From NCBI GenBank assembly GCA_036275295.1, contig DASUEB010000126.1:1-28746 (forward strand): DNA of 28,746 bases, read 5' to 3'. The notes under the pieces are model-generated. The model worked only from the letters and a program-made list of their open reading frames with translations. It had not been told where the DNA came from and made no database searches. Shown here in pieces: positions 1 through 6,106 of this stretch; positions within the stretch are counted from its first letter, which is position 1; every line of letters starts with the position of its first letter. This DNA is from DASUEB01 sp036275295 (GTDB taxonomy: Bacteria; Bacteroidota; Bacteroidia; Flavobacteriales_D; Luteibaculaceae). Both the position numbers and the translations under genes were made by a program.

Positions 1-65
1 CCCACCAGCGCAGATGGTACTGGACAACAATCCGGGAGAGTATGTCGTCGCCACTTTTTATAATC

Positions 66-99
66 AAACCCTGATACCTAACCGTGTCAGGGTTTTTTT
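66..99 (+). terminator. Intrinsic terminator, repeat copy 1
   Basis: A 12-bp stem (66-77 with 84-95, one G-U pair, loop ctaacc) is followed by a run of T to 99. It would terminate plus-strand transcription entering from the left edge of the window. Confidence 0.75.
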
Positions 100-156
100 A
101 TGGTCTAAACTTGTTATTCCCTTTTATTCGCACAACAATCCGTGATTTTTATAATC

Positions 157-190
157 AAACCCTGATACTTCACCGTGTCAGGGTTTTTTT
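157..190 (+). terminator. Intrinsic terminator, repeat copy 2
   Basis: Same 12-bp stem as copy 1 (157-168 with 175-186), loop ttcacc, followed by T to 190. Confidence 0.7.
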
Positions 191-246
191 ATGGTCTAAA
201 CTTGTTATTTTTCTCATTCGGACAACAATCCGGGATTTTTATAATT

Positions 247-280
247 AAACCCTGATACTTCACCGTGTCAGGTTTTTTTT
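247..280 (+). terminator. Intrinsic terminator, repeat copy 3
   Basis: Same hairpin (247-258 with 265-275) but the right arm has lost one G (TCAGGTTT), which bulges one C of the left arm. An eight-base T-run follows. Probably still functional, though weaker. Confidence 0.6.
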
Positions 281-353
281 ATGCCCTGAACTTTTTATTT
301 TTCTCATTCGAACAACAATCCCGTAGGTACGTGGGTCGCAACTTTTTATAATC

Positions 354-385
354 AAACCCTGATACCTCACCGTGTCAGGTTTTTT
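354..385 (+). terminator. Intrinsic terminator, repeat copy 4
   Basis: Stem 354-365 with 372-382, loop ctcacc. It has the same one-G loss as copy 3 and a six-base T-run ending at 385. Confidence 0.6.
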
Positions 386-397
386 GTGCCCTGGAAA

Positions 398-796
398 GCT
401 TATCCGCAGCTGAGAGTGCAAGCCGACCTAAAATGACCAAAGGCTGTGCGTCTCCATGGTTTGAGGTTTCGAAGGCTGTTGGGATTGGCGAGTTAACTTC
501 TTATTCAGTTTAGAAAGGATGATTTCGGCCCAGTTTGGACTATTGCCGTTTAGTCGCTTCATTTTCCCAGCCTCAAGTAATACTTTTCGATCACCTGATC
601 AACCCCTTGTTAAGCAGTATAGCTATTTTTTTTACCGCGAATTTATGTGTTGGTGCACCTTTGGTTTGTGTGGTTGCAAGGGTGAGTGTTCGGTGTTATG
701 GGCCTTAAAGCTGCATGGTGGCCAGTATTTTTGATATCACCATACAGGCTTTGGTATATCATCGTTTACACCACAAATGGGTGTGTTTTACAGGGT
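398..796. other. About 400 bases with no convincing gene
   Basis: Short open frames exist on both strands (plus 519-734 and 686-886, minus 400-561), but none resembles a known protein and none has a convincing start context. The plus frames are rich in Cys and Trp and look like chance reading. The stretch may be decayed coding sequence next to the repeat array, or the long 3' region of the minus-strand cassette ending at 797. A short ACACC/GGTGT inverted repeat at about 770-786 is the only secondary-structure element I noticed. Confidence 0.4.
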
Positions 797-1213
797 TTAA
801 CGTCTTCTTCGGATTTCGCGCACCACCTCTCTTTTAAACTCCTCCTCGGCCCGGTAAAGAGCACTAATTTGGCGAACGCTCAATAGACGTTCGAATTCGG
901 CGTGGTATTTCTTGCGCAAGTCCAGCTCTCGCTGTTCCCTCTCGAACCTATTTTTCATGGCCAAGCGCAATTCGTCGTCACTCATTTCAGCTGGCGATGA
1001 CTTTTGGTCTTGTCTGGCTTGCTGCCTGATTGATTTTATCTCTTGCTGAAGTTTGTTGTATACCGGCCAGAACTTCTGAGCGGTTTCCACATCTAAATTC
1101 ATCCGTGTGGTTATGAAAGCGGCTTTACTGGCATCCAATTGCTGCTTCGCTCTGGGCTGTGCTGAGAGTTGCATCGTGCAGCAGGTGATTATTACAAGTG
1201 CGATAGTTTTCAT
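797..1213 (-). CDS. CpxP/Spy-like periplasmic helical protein
   Basis: A 138-residue exported protein. An N-terminal signal peptide (about residues 1-18, MKTIALVIITCC...LSAQ) precedes a highly charged alpha-helical body. Residues 33-57 carry the pattern FITTRMNLDVETAQKFWPVY, common in Bacteroidota proteins related to the CpxP/Spy/heavy-metal-sensor group. The rest is Glu/Arg/Lys-rich and ends REIRRRR. It is the third gene of the ECF sigma cassette. Its ATG overlaps the stop of the anti-sigma gene as ATGA (1210-1213), which suggests translational coupling. By analogy it may be a periplasmic chaperone or stress sensor that feeds the anti-sigma protein; this role is inferred from position and composition only. 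Confidence 0.75.
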   Translation of the reverse strand: MKTIALVIITCCTMQLSAQPRAKQQLDASKAAFITTRMNLDVETAQKFWPVYNKLQQEIKSIRQQARQDQKSSPAEMSDDELRLAMKNRFEREQRELDLRKKYHAEFERLLSVRQISALYRAEEEFKREVVREIRRRR

Positions 1214-1566
1214 AGGTCAATGTCGTTTTCAATGTATTCTTTGAGGGTTGAATCTTGAATGGCATTCAATGCGGCGGGTATCTGATTTTTTTGGTTTTCT
1301 ATTAAAATTTCGAGGTCATACTGATATGCAGCTTGATAGAGTTCTTCTTCATCAATGCAACTCAATTGTACACAAGGGGCATTGGCTGTGCCGAAATACC
1401 ACGCCCCCAAGGATAGGGCTCCAACTATAGACGCTGCTGCAGCCCACCTGAGCGGTATGATGGTTTTCGACCGAGGTCGTTTGCGCTCCATGATCTTTAG
1501 CTCTAGTTCCTCAAAGTAATGGGTGGGAACTTGAAAAGGATTTTCATGATTTGAATTGGGTAACAT
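1210..1566 (-). CDS. Anti-sigma-factor-like single-pass membrane protein
   Basis: A 118-residue protein. The N-terminal cytoplasmic segment holds NPFQVPTHYFEEL (residues 9-21), a motif frequent in Bacteroidota proteins encoded directly after ECF sigma factors. One membrane helix follows at about residues 40-58 (RWAAAASIVGALSLGAWYF), then an acidic periplasmic tail containing two Cys (65 and 70). The gene lies 30 bases downstream of the sigma factor and overlaps the CpxP-like gene by four bases. The inferred role is to bind and restrain the sigma factor until an envelope signal releases it. It is shorter than classic zinc-binding anti-sigma factors and has no HxxxCxxC motif, so it would act without zinc if this role is right. 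Confidence 0.7.
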   Translation of the reverse strand: MLPNSNHENPFQVPTHYFEELELKIMERKRPRSKTIIPLRWAAAASIVGALSLGAWYFGTANAPCVQLSCIDEEELYQAAYQYDLEILIENQKNQIPAALNAIQDSTLKEYIENDIDL

Positions 1567-1596
1567 AATAATTAGAGGGGCAAATTCGGTTAAGGT

Positions 1597-2139
1597 TTAA
1601 GGGATTAACATGGCTTTTTCAATTTTTTTTACCGCGTGATGATAGCTTGCCTTTAGTGCCCCTTCTGAGGTGCCCGTAATTTGGGCTATTTCATTAAATT
1701 TTTTCTCCTCGAAATAATGAAGATTAAATACCAATCTTTGTTTGTTTGGTAAGAGCAAGATAGCCTGGTCTAACTTGGTGCGTATTTCAGTGCCGGTATA
1801 GAGAGGATCGTTTGCCAAGGCGTGTTTGGCGTATGGAGTTGCACTTTCCCAAGATACCCATCGGCTCTTTTTTCTCAAGAAATCTATGCAATGTCGGGTA
1901 GCAATGGTATACATCCATGTGCTGAGCAAAGATTCGCCTCTAAATTGGTCGATTTTCTCCCATACCTTTAAGAATACATCCTGTACCAGATCGTTCGCAT
2001 CATCGTGATCGATCACCATTCTTCGGATATAGAAATAGAGTGGCTTCTGGTAGGTTTGAATAAGCAGGCTGAACGCATCCGAACGAAGTTGAGAATCGGA
2101 TAATCGCTCTATTAATTGCTGTTCTTCGGCTTTGGTCAT
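1597..2139 (-). CDS. ECF-type RNA polymerase sigma factor
   Basis: A 180-residue sigma-70 family protein of extracytoplasmic-function size. Region 2 spans about residues 25-92, with the core-binding segment DANDLVQDVFLKVW (47-60) and the -10-recognition helix around STWMYTIATRHCIDFLRKK (73-91). Region 4 spans about 125-177, with helix-turn-helix FNEIAQITGTSEGALKASYH (148-167). No region 1 or 3 is present. It is the first gene of a three-gene cassette with an anti-sigma-like and a CpxP-like protein, and it is divergent from a Rieske lipoprotein. A perfect palindrome ATTACGTAAT lies 20 bases upstream of its start. Autoregulation is likely for this class but is not shown by the sequence. Confidence 0.93.
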   Translation of the reverse strand: MTKAEEQQLIERLSDSQLRSDAFSLLIQTYQKPLYFYIRRMVIDHDDANDLVQDVFLKVWEKIDQFRGESLLSTWMYTIATRHCIDFLRKKSRWVSWESATPYAKHALANDPLYTGTEIRTKLDQAILLLPNKQRLVFNLHYFEEKKFNEIAQITGTSEGALKASYHHAVKKIEKAMLIP

Positions 2140-2159
2140 GCAGTCTACCTTCGACGTTT

Positions 2160-2169
2160 ATTACGTAAT
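2160..2169. promoter_or_regulatory. Palindrome in the divergent intergenic region (possible operator)
   Basis: ATTACGTAAT is a perfect 10-base palindrome in the 53-base gap between the sigma-factor start (2139) and the Rieske gene start (2193). A near-consensus Bacteroidota -7 element for the plus strand, TAGGTTTA (2170-2177; consensus TAnnTTTG), abuts it. The position suits an operator shared by both genes. This is inference from symmetry and position. Confidence 0.35.
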
Positions 2170-2192
2170 TAGGTTTAAAATTGGCCAAAAAA

Positions 2193-2609
2193 ATGAATAG
2201 GAAAGATTTTTTGAAGGCTGCTTTATTTGGATCGGCAGCGGTATGCGCAGCGTGTCTTGGGGCATGTAGCAAGGATGAAATGCAGGGACCTGCGGTTAAC
2301 CTGCCCAGTGGAGGTTTGGAGATTGATCTCAGTCTGCCTGAGAATAATGCACTCAACAGTGTAGGAGGATCCATCACCCGCAATGGAATCATTGTAGTTC
2401 ATTATGAACAGGATGATTTTCGAGCTTTATCAGTGGCTTGTACCCATCAAGGAACTCCGGTGATATACAATTCCGGCGCAAAGAATTTAAGATGTCCAAA
2501 CCACGGTAGCCTTTTTACGATTAGTGGTTCGGTTACTCAGGGACCAGCCTCTCGAGGACTCATGGTTTATCCGGTGAGTAGAATGGGTAATGTCCTTAAG
2601 GTTGGCTAG
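2193..2609 (+). CDS. Rieske [2Fe-2S] lipoprotein
   Basis: A 138-residue exported iron-sulfur protein. The N-terminus reads NRKDFLK and then a hydrophobic stretch, a Tat-like signal with an RK instead of the RR pair, and ends in a lipobox LGAC (residues 22-25), so the mature protein should be anchored by lipid at Cys25. Rieske cluster ligands are visible as CTH (83-85) and CPNH (101-104), that is C83, H85, C101 and H104. No oxygenase catalytic domain follows, so it is a stand-alone electron carrier or accessory protein, with partner unknown. I chose the ATG at 2193 over an in-frame TTG at 2181 because the signal peptide then begins normally. Its last 14 bases overlap, tail to tail, the end of the outer-membrane protein gene on the other strand. 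Confidence 0.9.
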   Translation: MNRKDFLKAALFGSAAVCAACLGACSKDEMQGPAVNLPSGGLEIDLSLPENNALNSVGGSITRNGIIVVHYEQDDFRALSVACTHQGTPVIYNSGAKNLRCPNHGSLFTISGSVTQGPASRGLMVYPVSRMGNVLKVG

Positions 2610-3348
2610 CCTTTTTCTTCTGTTTGCGGTACTTCCTGAGTTTAGACTTGGTAACAGGGTTGGGATCGGCGTGAAAGTAATAACGCAGGTCGATCGTTAG
2701 GTAGTTACCTCTGAATGACTCGGTACTGAAATTTTTCAGGTTATCACGCTGAAAAACCGTGGTTTGCGCCATACTGGAGAAGGGTTGCATATAAGAAGCA
2801 CCCAGGTATAGGAATCCGCTTGATTCTGTTCGGTATTCAAAACCAAGGTTAGCAGTTAGCGCGGTTCTCAGCCAACCCTGACGGAAAGTACGCTGATAGA
2901 AAAAATCGTTTTGACCCTCGATGTCAGAAGGGAAAAAATTAAAGGAAGCCCCAGCGGCGGCATTCAAATAGGTTTTGGTGCCCAGTTGCACGAATACCAT
3001 GGTCTGTATGGGTATCTCGTATGAAAGCCATTTGAAATTCTGTTCGAAAGTTTGATTGGTATCCAAACTCCTGACCGTAAGATTGTAGTTCCGGTTTACC
3101 ATGTTGATTCCTCCTTCTACGGAGAATCGTTTGCTTATGCCACGTCGAACCACGGCGCCCAACGAGGATCCCGTCGAGGCTTTCAGGTTTATGTCGTGCA
3201 ATTCATCGAGTTTTGCAAAACCATCGTTTCTGAAAAATGCACTGGGAACAATGGGCTTGTATTGCAGACCAAATACCGTGGTGTATTGTTGCGCGTATGC
3301 GTTGGCTGTGGCAAAGGCAAGCAACAAGGCCACGGTTATTTTTTTCAT
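2596..3348 (-). CDS. Outer-membrane beta-barrel protein (PorT-like size)
   Basis: A 250-residue protein with a clean signal peptide (MKKITVALLLAFATANAYAQ). Alternating hydrophobic/aromatic strands follow, e.g. FSVEGGINMVNRNYNL, YLNAAAGASFNFF, LTANLGFEYRTESSGFLYLG and a final strand YLTIDLRYYFH. After the last strand is a Lys/Arg-rich tail (about residues 235-250), unusual because many barrels end in an aromatic residue. The start at 3348 is chosen because its ATG overlaps the nitroreductase stop as ATGA; a longer reading frame from 3360 would begin inside that gene without a signal-like start. Function is unknown; the general fold and outer-membrane location are the only supportable statements. 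Last gene of the ClC-nitroreductase unit. Confidence 0.8.
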   Translation of the reverse strand: MKKITVALLLAFATANAYAQQYTTVFGLQYKPIVPSAFFRNDGFAKLDELHDINLKASTGSSLGAVVRRGISKRFSVEGGINMVNRNYNLTVRSLDTNQTFEQNFKWLSYEIPIQTMVFVQLGTKTYLNAAAGASFNFFPSDIEGQNDFFYQRTFRQGWLRTALTANLGFEYRTESSGFLYLGASYMQPFSSMAQTTVFQRDNLKNFSTESFRGNYLTIDLRYYFHADPNPVTKSKLRKYRKQKKKASQP

Positions 3349-3923
3349 TCTTCGATCCATTGGGTAACATATTCAATAGGCCTTCTTTGCCCCTGTGGCC
3401 ATTCTTCACTTGGATATCCTAGATAGATGATACCCAGGCACTGATCTTTTGGTCCAAGACCCAGCCACTGACCAAACGATTCGCCGTAAACGCATTTGGG
3501 TGTGCTCCAAAACGCGCTTATACCGTAGGCAGTTGCGGTTAGGGCTAGATTTTGAACGGCACAAGCTACGGCTTCGACCTCTTCAATAACGGGAATTTTT
3601 TCTGTTTCTTGTCGAGACATGCTTACCACAATGCATACCGAACTCAAACCGGGTCGGGCTTTCAGTCGGTCGAATTTTACTTGGTTAACATCCTCCTCCT
3701 TTAGATAGGCTTCTCCTAGTGCTTCGGCCAATTGGGTTCGAGCTGAGCCAGAATACACCTTAAATCGCCACGGTTGAGTATTGCCGTGGGTTGGAGCCCA
3801 TGTGGCATTTCGAAGCAAGTTCTCGACAATTTCGCGATGAACGACCCGCTGTGAAAAGCGTTCGGGGGGGATGGACCTCCTGTTTTTAATGATGCTGGTT
3901 ATTTCGCTCAGGTTAAATTTCAT
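3345..3923 (-). CDS. Nitroreductase-family flavoprotein (YdjA-like)
   Basis: A 192-residue single-domain nitroreductase. Family features are the N-terminal NRRSIPP (residues 14-20), which contacts FMN phosphate in relatives; WAPTHGNTQPWRF (42-54), typical of the minimal YdjA-type subgroup; and AVACAVQNLALTATAYGISAFW (about 117-138), the long central helix region. Members use FMN and NAD(P)H to reduce nitro compounds, quinones or unknown natural substrates, usually as dimers in the cytoplasm. It lies 13 bases after the ClC stop and overlaps the beta-barrel gene by four bases, so all three are probably co-transcribed. Its true substrate cannot be told from the sequence. Confidence 0.9.
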   Translation of the reverse strand: MKFNLSEITSIIKNRRSIPPERFSQRVVHREIVENLLRNATWAPTHGNTQPWRFKVYSGSARTQLAEALGEAYLKEEDVNQVKFDRLKARPGLSSVCIVVSMSRQETEKIPVIEEVEAVACAVQNLALTATAYGISAFWSTPKCVYGESFGQWLGLGPKDQCLGIIYLGYPSEEWPQGQRRPIEYVTQWIEE

Positions 3924-3936
3924 GTGTTCAATGAAT

Positions 3937-5715
3937 TCAGTTCAAACCGCTTTGTGTGATCAGTTGTTCGCGGTAGTGGTTAAATACGGTTGTTTTGGAT
4001 ATAAAGCCTATGAAAATTCCGTTTTCGGTCACGGGAAGTTGATCGGCATTGGTTTTTTCAAACTTCTGCATAACCCGTTGCATGTCTTCTTTGATGTTTA
4101 CAACTGCTTCCCATTGTTTCATCAGCTGTCCCACTTTGATTTGATGGTGAAGGTGGGTTTCGGTTAGCAGATCTTTGAAAGATTCGAAAAGCACCACACC
4201 CACTAAAGCGCCCTGTTTGTCGACAACTGCGAAGACGTATTGGTTTCCCTGTTGAATAAGGGCTACCAAATCGCTGAGGGTTTGATCTACATTGATACTA
4301 TGTGCGTTGCGATCAACCACCTGCGAGGTTTTGATAAGGGTTAAAATGTTGCGATCCTTATCGGCGGTGAGAATTTGCCCTTGCTCAACCAAATTCTTCA
4401 CCTCCAAGGAATGCGGCTCAAAATGCTGGGTGATAAAAAAAGAAATGGCAGAAACGGTCATCAAGGGAATAATGAGTTCGTATCCACCTGTTAATTCGGC
4501 TATGAGAAAAATAGCCGTGAGGGGAGCATACATAATTCCGCTCACCAAGCCTGCCATACCAACCAACGCAAAATTACTGACTGGAAGACTGGCTATTTTT
4601 AGTTGATTGATTACGCTCGAGAAGAAAAACCCAGTATAGGCACCAACAAACATGGAGGGTGCGAAGTTACCCCCATTTCCTCCAGAGGCAATGGTAATGG
4701 AGGTGGCAATTACCTTTACCGCTCCAACCAGTCCGATGAACACCAGTAAGAACCAAACGTTGTCGCTAAATCCCTGTAGAATGGTATTTTCCAGTAGGGC
4801 CGCGGGTTTTTGATAGGTAAGTTGAAGCACCGAATCATAACCTTCTCCAAAAAGCTGTGGAAAGGCGACACAGAGGGTTGCCAGCAAGAGTCCACCGGTC
4901 ACTGCCCGCAGATAGGGTTTGTTGCCCAGCAATTGAAAGGTAGATTCAATAACATGTCTCAACCTGGCGTAGTAAACCGATGCCAGGCCGCAGAAAGTAC
5001 CTAACAAAAGGTAATAAGGCATGTTGCCGAAGCTAAATTCTTGCAGTCCTTTGAATTGAAATAAGATATCTTCATTCAAAATAATGGTAGAGCAAAGCGC
5101 ACCGGTAACAGAGGCTACGATGAGCGGAACAAATTCAGCAATAGAAACGTCTACCAACAGGACCTCAATGGCAAAAATGAAACCGGTTATGGGGGCGTTG
5201 AAAACAGCAGAAATTCCCGCCGCTGCACCTGCAGCAAGCAAAACGTATCGCTCCTTTTGATTTACGTGATAGCTTTTAGCGAAATTTGATCCAATAGCAG
5301 CACCGGTAACCACAATTGGAGCCTCAAGACCTGTTGATCCCCCAAAACCTACCGTAGTTGTCGCAGTAATGAGTTGGGAGTACATTTTTTCTTTGGCTAC
5401 AAATCCGGCTTTTTGAGCAATCTCTCTCAACACCCCAGCTAGTCCGTACCCATTGACCCCTTTCAAAAAGCGATGAATGATCCATGTGGTGATTACAAGA
5501 CCACAGAGTGGACTTATAATCAGTATGAAGTACTTAATTTCAAGTTGCAATCCGGTAGTGAGCAGGTAATGCAGATAATGAACGGCCGATTTGAGCGCAA
5601 TGGCAGCCACACCTGCTGTTAGTCCGATAAAAACAGCGGCTATCATCAAAAACTGACTTTTTGATAGTCGGTGTTGTAACCATTTGATGGGGGCCCTATG
5701 TGAAGAAAATACCAT
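3937..5715 (-). CDS. ClC-type chloride channel/transporter with CBS domains
   Basis: A 592-residue protein: ClC membrane domain (about 20-435) followed by a paired CBS regulatory region (about 450-585). Recognisable ClC signatures are GGSTGLEAP (125-133, with gating Glu131), FNAPITGFIFAIE (172-184), ASGGNGGNFAPS (343-354) and the helix MYAPLTAIFLIAELTGGYELI (395-415). Compared with E. coli ClcA, several key positions differ: the GSGIP loop reads GYGLA (89-93, central Ser107 to Tyr), proton-pathway Glu203 aligns with Val185, and Tyr445 aligns with Glu438. The gating Glu (ClcA 148) is kept. Val at the Glu203 position is typical of channel-type ClCs. It is probably the first gene of a unit with the nitroreductase and beta-barrel protein. 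Anion specificity is uncertain. Confidence 0.92.
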   Translation of the reverse strand: MVFSSHRAPIKWLQHRLSKSQFLMIAAVFIGLTAGVAAIALKSAVHYLHYLLTTGLQLEIKYFILIISPLCGLVITTWIIHRFLKGVNGYGLAGVLREIAQKAGFVAKEKMYSQLITATTTVGFGGSTGLEAPIVVTGAAIGSNFAKSYHVNQKERYVLLAAGAAAGISAVFNAPITGFIFAIEVLLVDVSIAEFVPLIVASVTGALCSTIILNEDILFQFKGLQEFSFGNMPYYLLLGTFCGLASVYYARLRHVIESTFQLLGNKPYLRAVTGGLLLATLCVAFPQLFGEGYDSVLQLTYQKPAALLENTILQGFSDNVWFLLVFIGLVGAVKVIATSITIASGGNGGNFAPSMFVGAYTGFFFSSVINQLKIASLPVSNFALVGMAGLVSGIMYAPLTAIFLIAELTGGYELIIPLMTVSAISFFITQHFEPHSLEVKNLVEQGQILTADKDRNILTLIKTSQVVDRNAHSINVDQTLSDLVALIQQGNQYVFAVVDKQGALVGVVLFESFKDLLTETHLHHQIKVGQLMKQWEAVVNIKEDMQRVMQKFEKTNADQLPVTENGIFIGFISKTTVFNHYREQLITQSGLN

Positions 5716-6106
5716 CTCGACTGGCTATGTCTTAGGCCCCGCAAGATAGGCACTTTTATTGGCAATTGCCGCATCCACATGGAATGAACCGCGGTTTACC
5801 ATTCGCGATTGAGAGCTGAATTCACACTTAAGGTTGACTCCTTGGTAATGGTGCAGGGCCCATGGTTCGCCCGCTTATGTCATGTATTTCAACCGTTGAT
5901 TTTGGTGACGCAATTTCATTTATTCAGGGGGGACATTAGCTGTGAAAATGCGGTTGAGCACGGTTGCGCAGAGTGCAAAGTAGAGTTGAGGCAATGGAAG
6001 GGGTCGGCATTTCAACAATTGAAACTAATTGCCTCCAGGCAATGCAATTGTCGGTTCAGAATTGATCGGGTAATGAATATATTCGCTACCTCCACAATAT
6101 TAAAAG
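5716..6106. other. Divergent intergenic region between ClC and S9 peptidase genes
   Basis: About 390 bases. The plus open frame 5809-6201 overlaps the peptidase start in another frame and has no recognisable protein features. The region holds a nested inverted repeat (6015-6051, listed separately). A weak -7-like element TATATTCG (6078-6085; consensus TAnnTTTG) lies about 20 bases before the peptidase ATG. On the minus strand, TATCTTGC lies about 40 bases ahead of the ClC start and is an imperfect match to the same consensus. Confidence 0.4.
6015..6051. promoter_or_regulatory. Nested inverted repeat upstream of S9 peptidase
   Basis: An inner perfect inverted repeat ATTGCCT-cc-AGGCAAT (6028-6043) is flanked by ACAATTG (6015-6021) and its exact reverse complement CAATTGT (6045-6051). 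It ends 27 bases before the weak -7-like element of the peptidase gene. The short 2-base centre favours a protein-binding site over an RNA terminator. The outer arms contain CAATTG, itself palindromic, so part of the symmetry could be coincidental. Confidence 0.35.

Larger units (their letters stand above)
23..397. repeat. Four-copy tandem repeat, each copy with a terminator hairpin
   Basis: Four head-to-tail copies start with (g/c/a)acaacaatc at about 23, 131, 221 and 311, so the periods are 108, 90 and 90 bases. Each unit contains tttttataat, then the stem AAACCCTGATAC / GTGTCAGGGTTT, then a T-run and, in copies 1-3, a T-rich tail ending in attcg. Copies 2 and 3 are nearly identical. Copies 1 and 4 carry an extra ~17 bases (roughly 36-54 and 322-342) just before tttttataat. 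Copy 4 decays after about 397. No unique spacers separate the copies, so this is not CRISPR. The units are non-coding as far as I can see. The array probably grew by duplication of a terminator region belonging to a gene left of the window. Confidence 0.9.

Noticed and set aside
2..145. Open frame entering from the left edge, possibly the C-terminus of an upstream gene (contains DNNPGEYVVATFYNQ; copy 4 gives a similar NNNPVGTWVATFYNQ).
   Set aside because: It runs through the repeat unit and its terminator hairpin, the frame is broken in copies 2 and 3, and the similarity is explained by DNA-level repetition. A short coding remnant cannot be excluded without the sequence to the left.
23..310. 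Repeat periods of 108, 90 and 90, all multiples of three, suggesting coding repeats.
   Set aside because: The difference between copies is 17 bases at one place plus one base elsewhere, so the reading frame is not kept. The divisibility is coincidental.
23..397. CRISPR array.
   Set aside because: The whole 90-108 base unit is repeated with no variable spacers, and no cas genes are nearby.
400..561. Minus-strand 53-codon frame starting MKRLNGNSPNWAEIILSKLN.
   Set aside because: It has a weak upstream GAGG and a plausible first half, but no recognisable family, and the end is formed by sequence abutting the decayed repeat. Too little support.
519..886. Two overlapping plus-strand frames (519-734 and 686-886).
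   Set aside because: Cys/Trp-rich composition, no recognisable domain, and the second runs into the opposite-strand CpxP-like gene.
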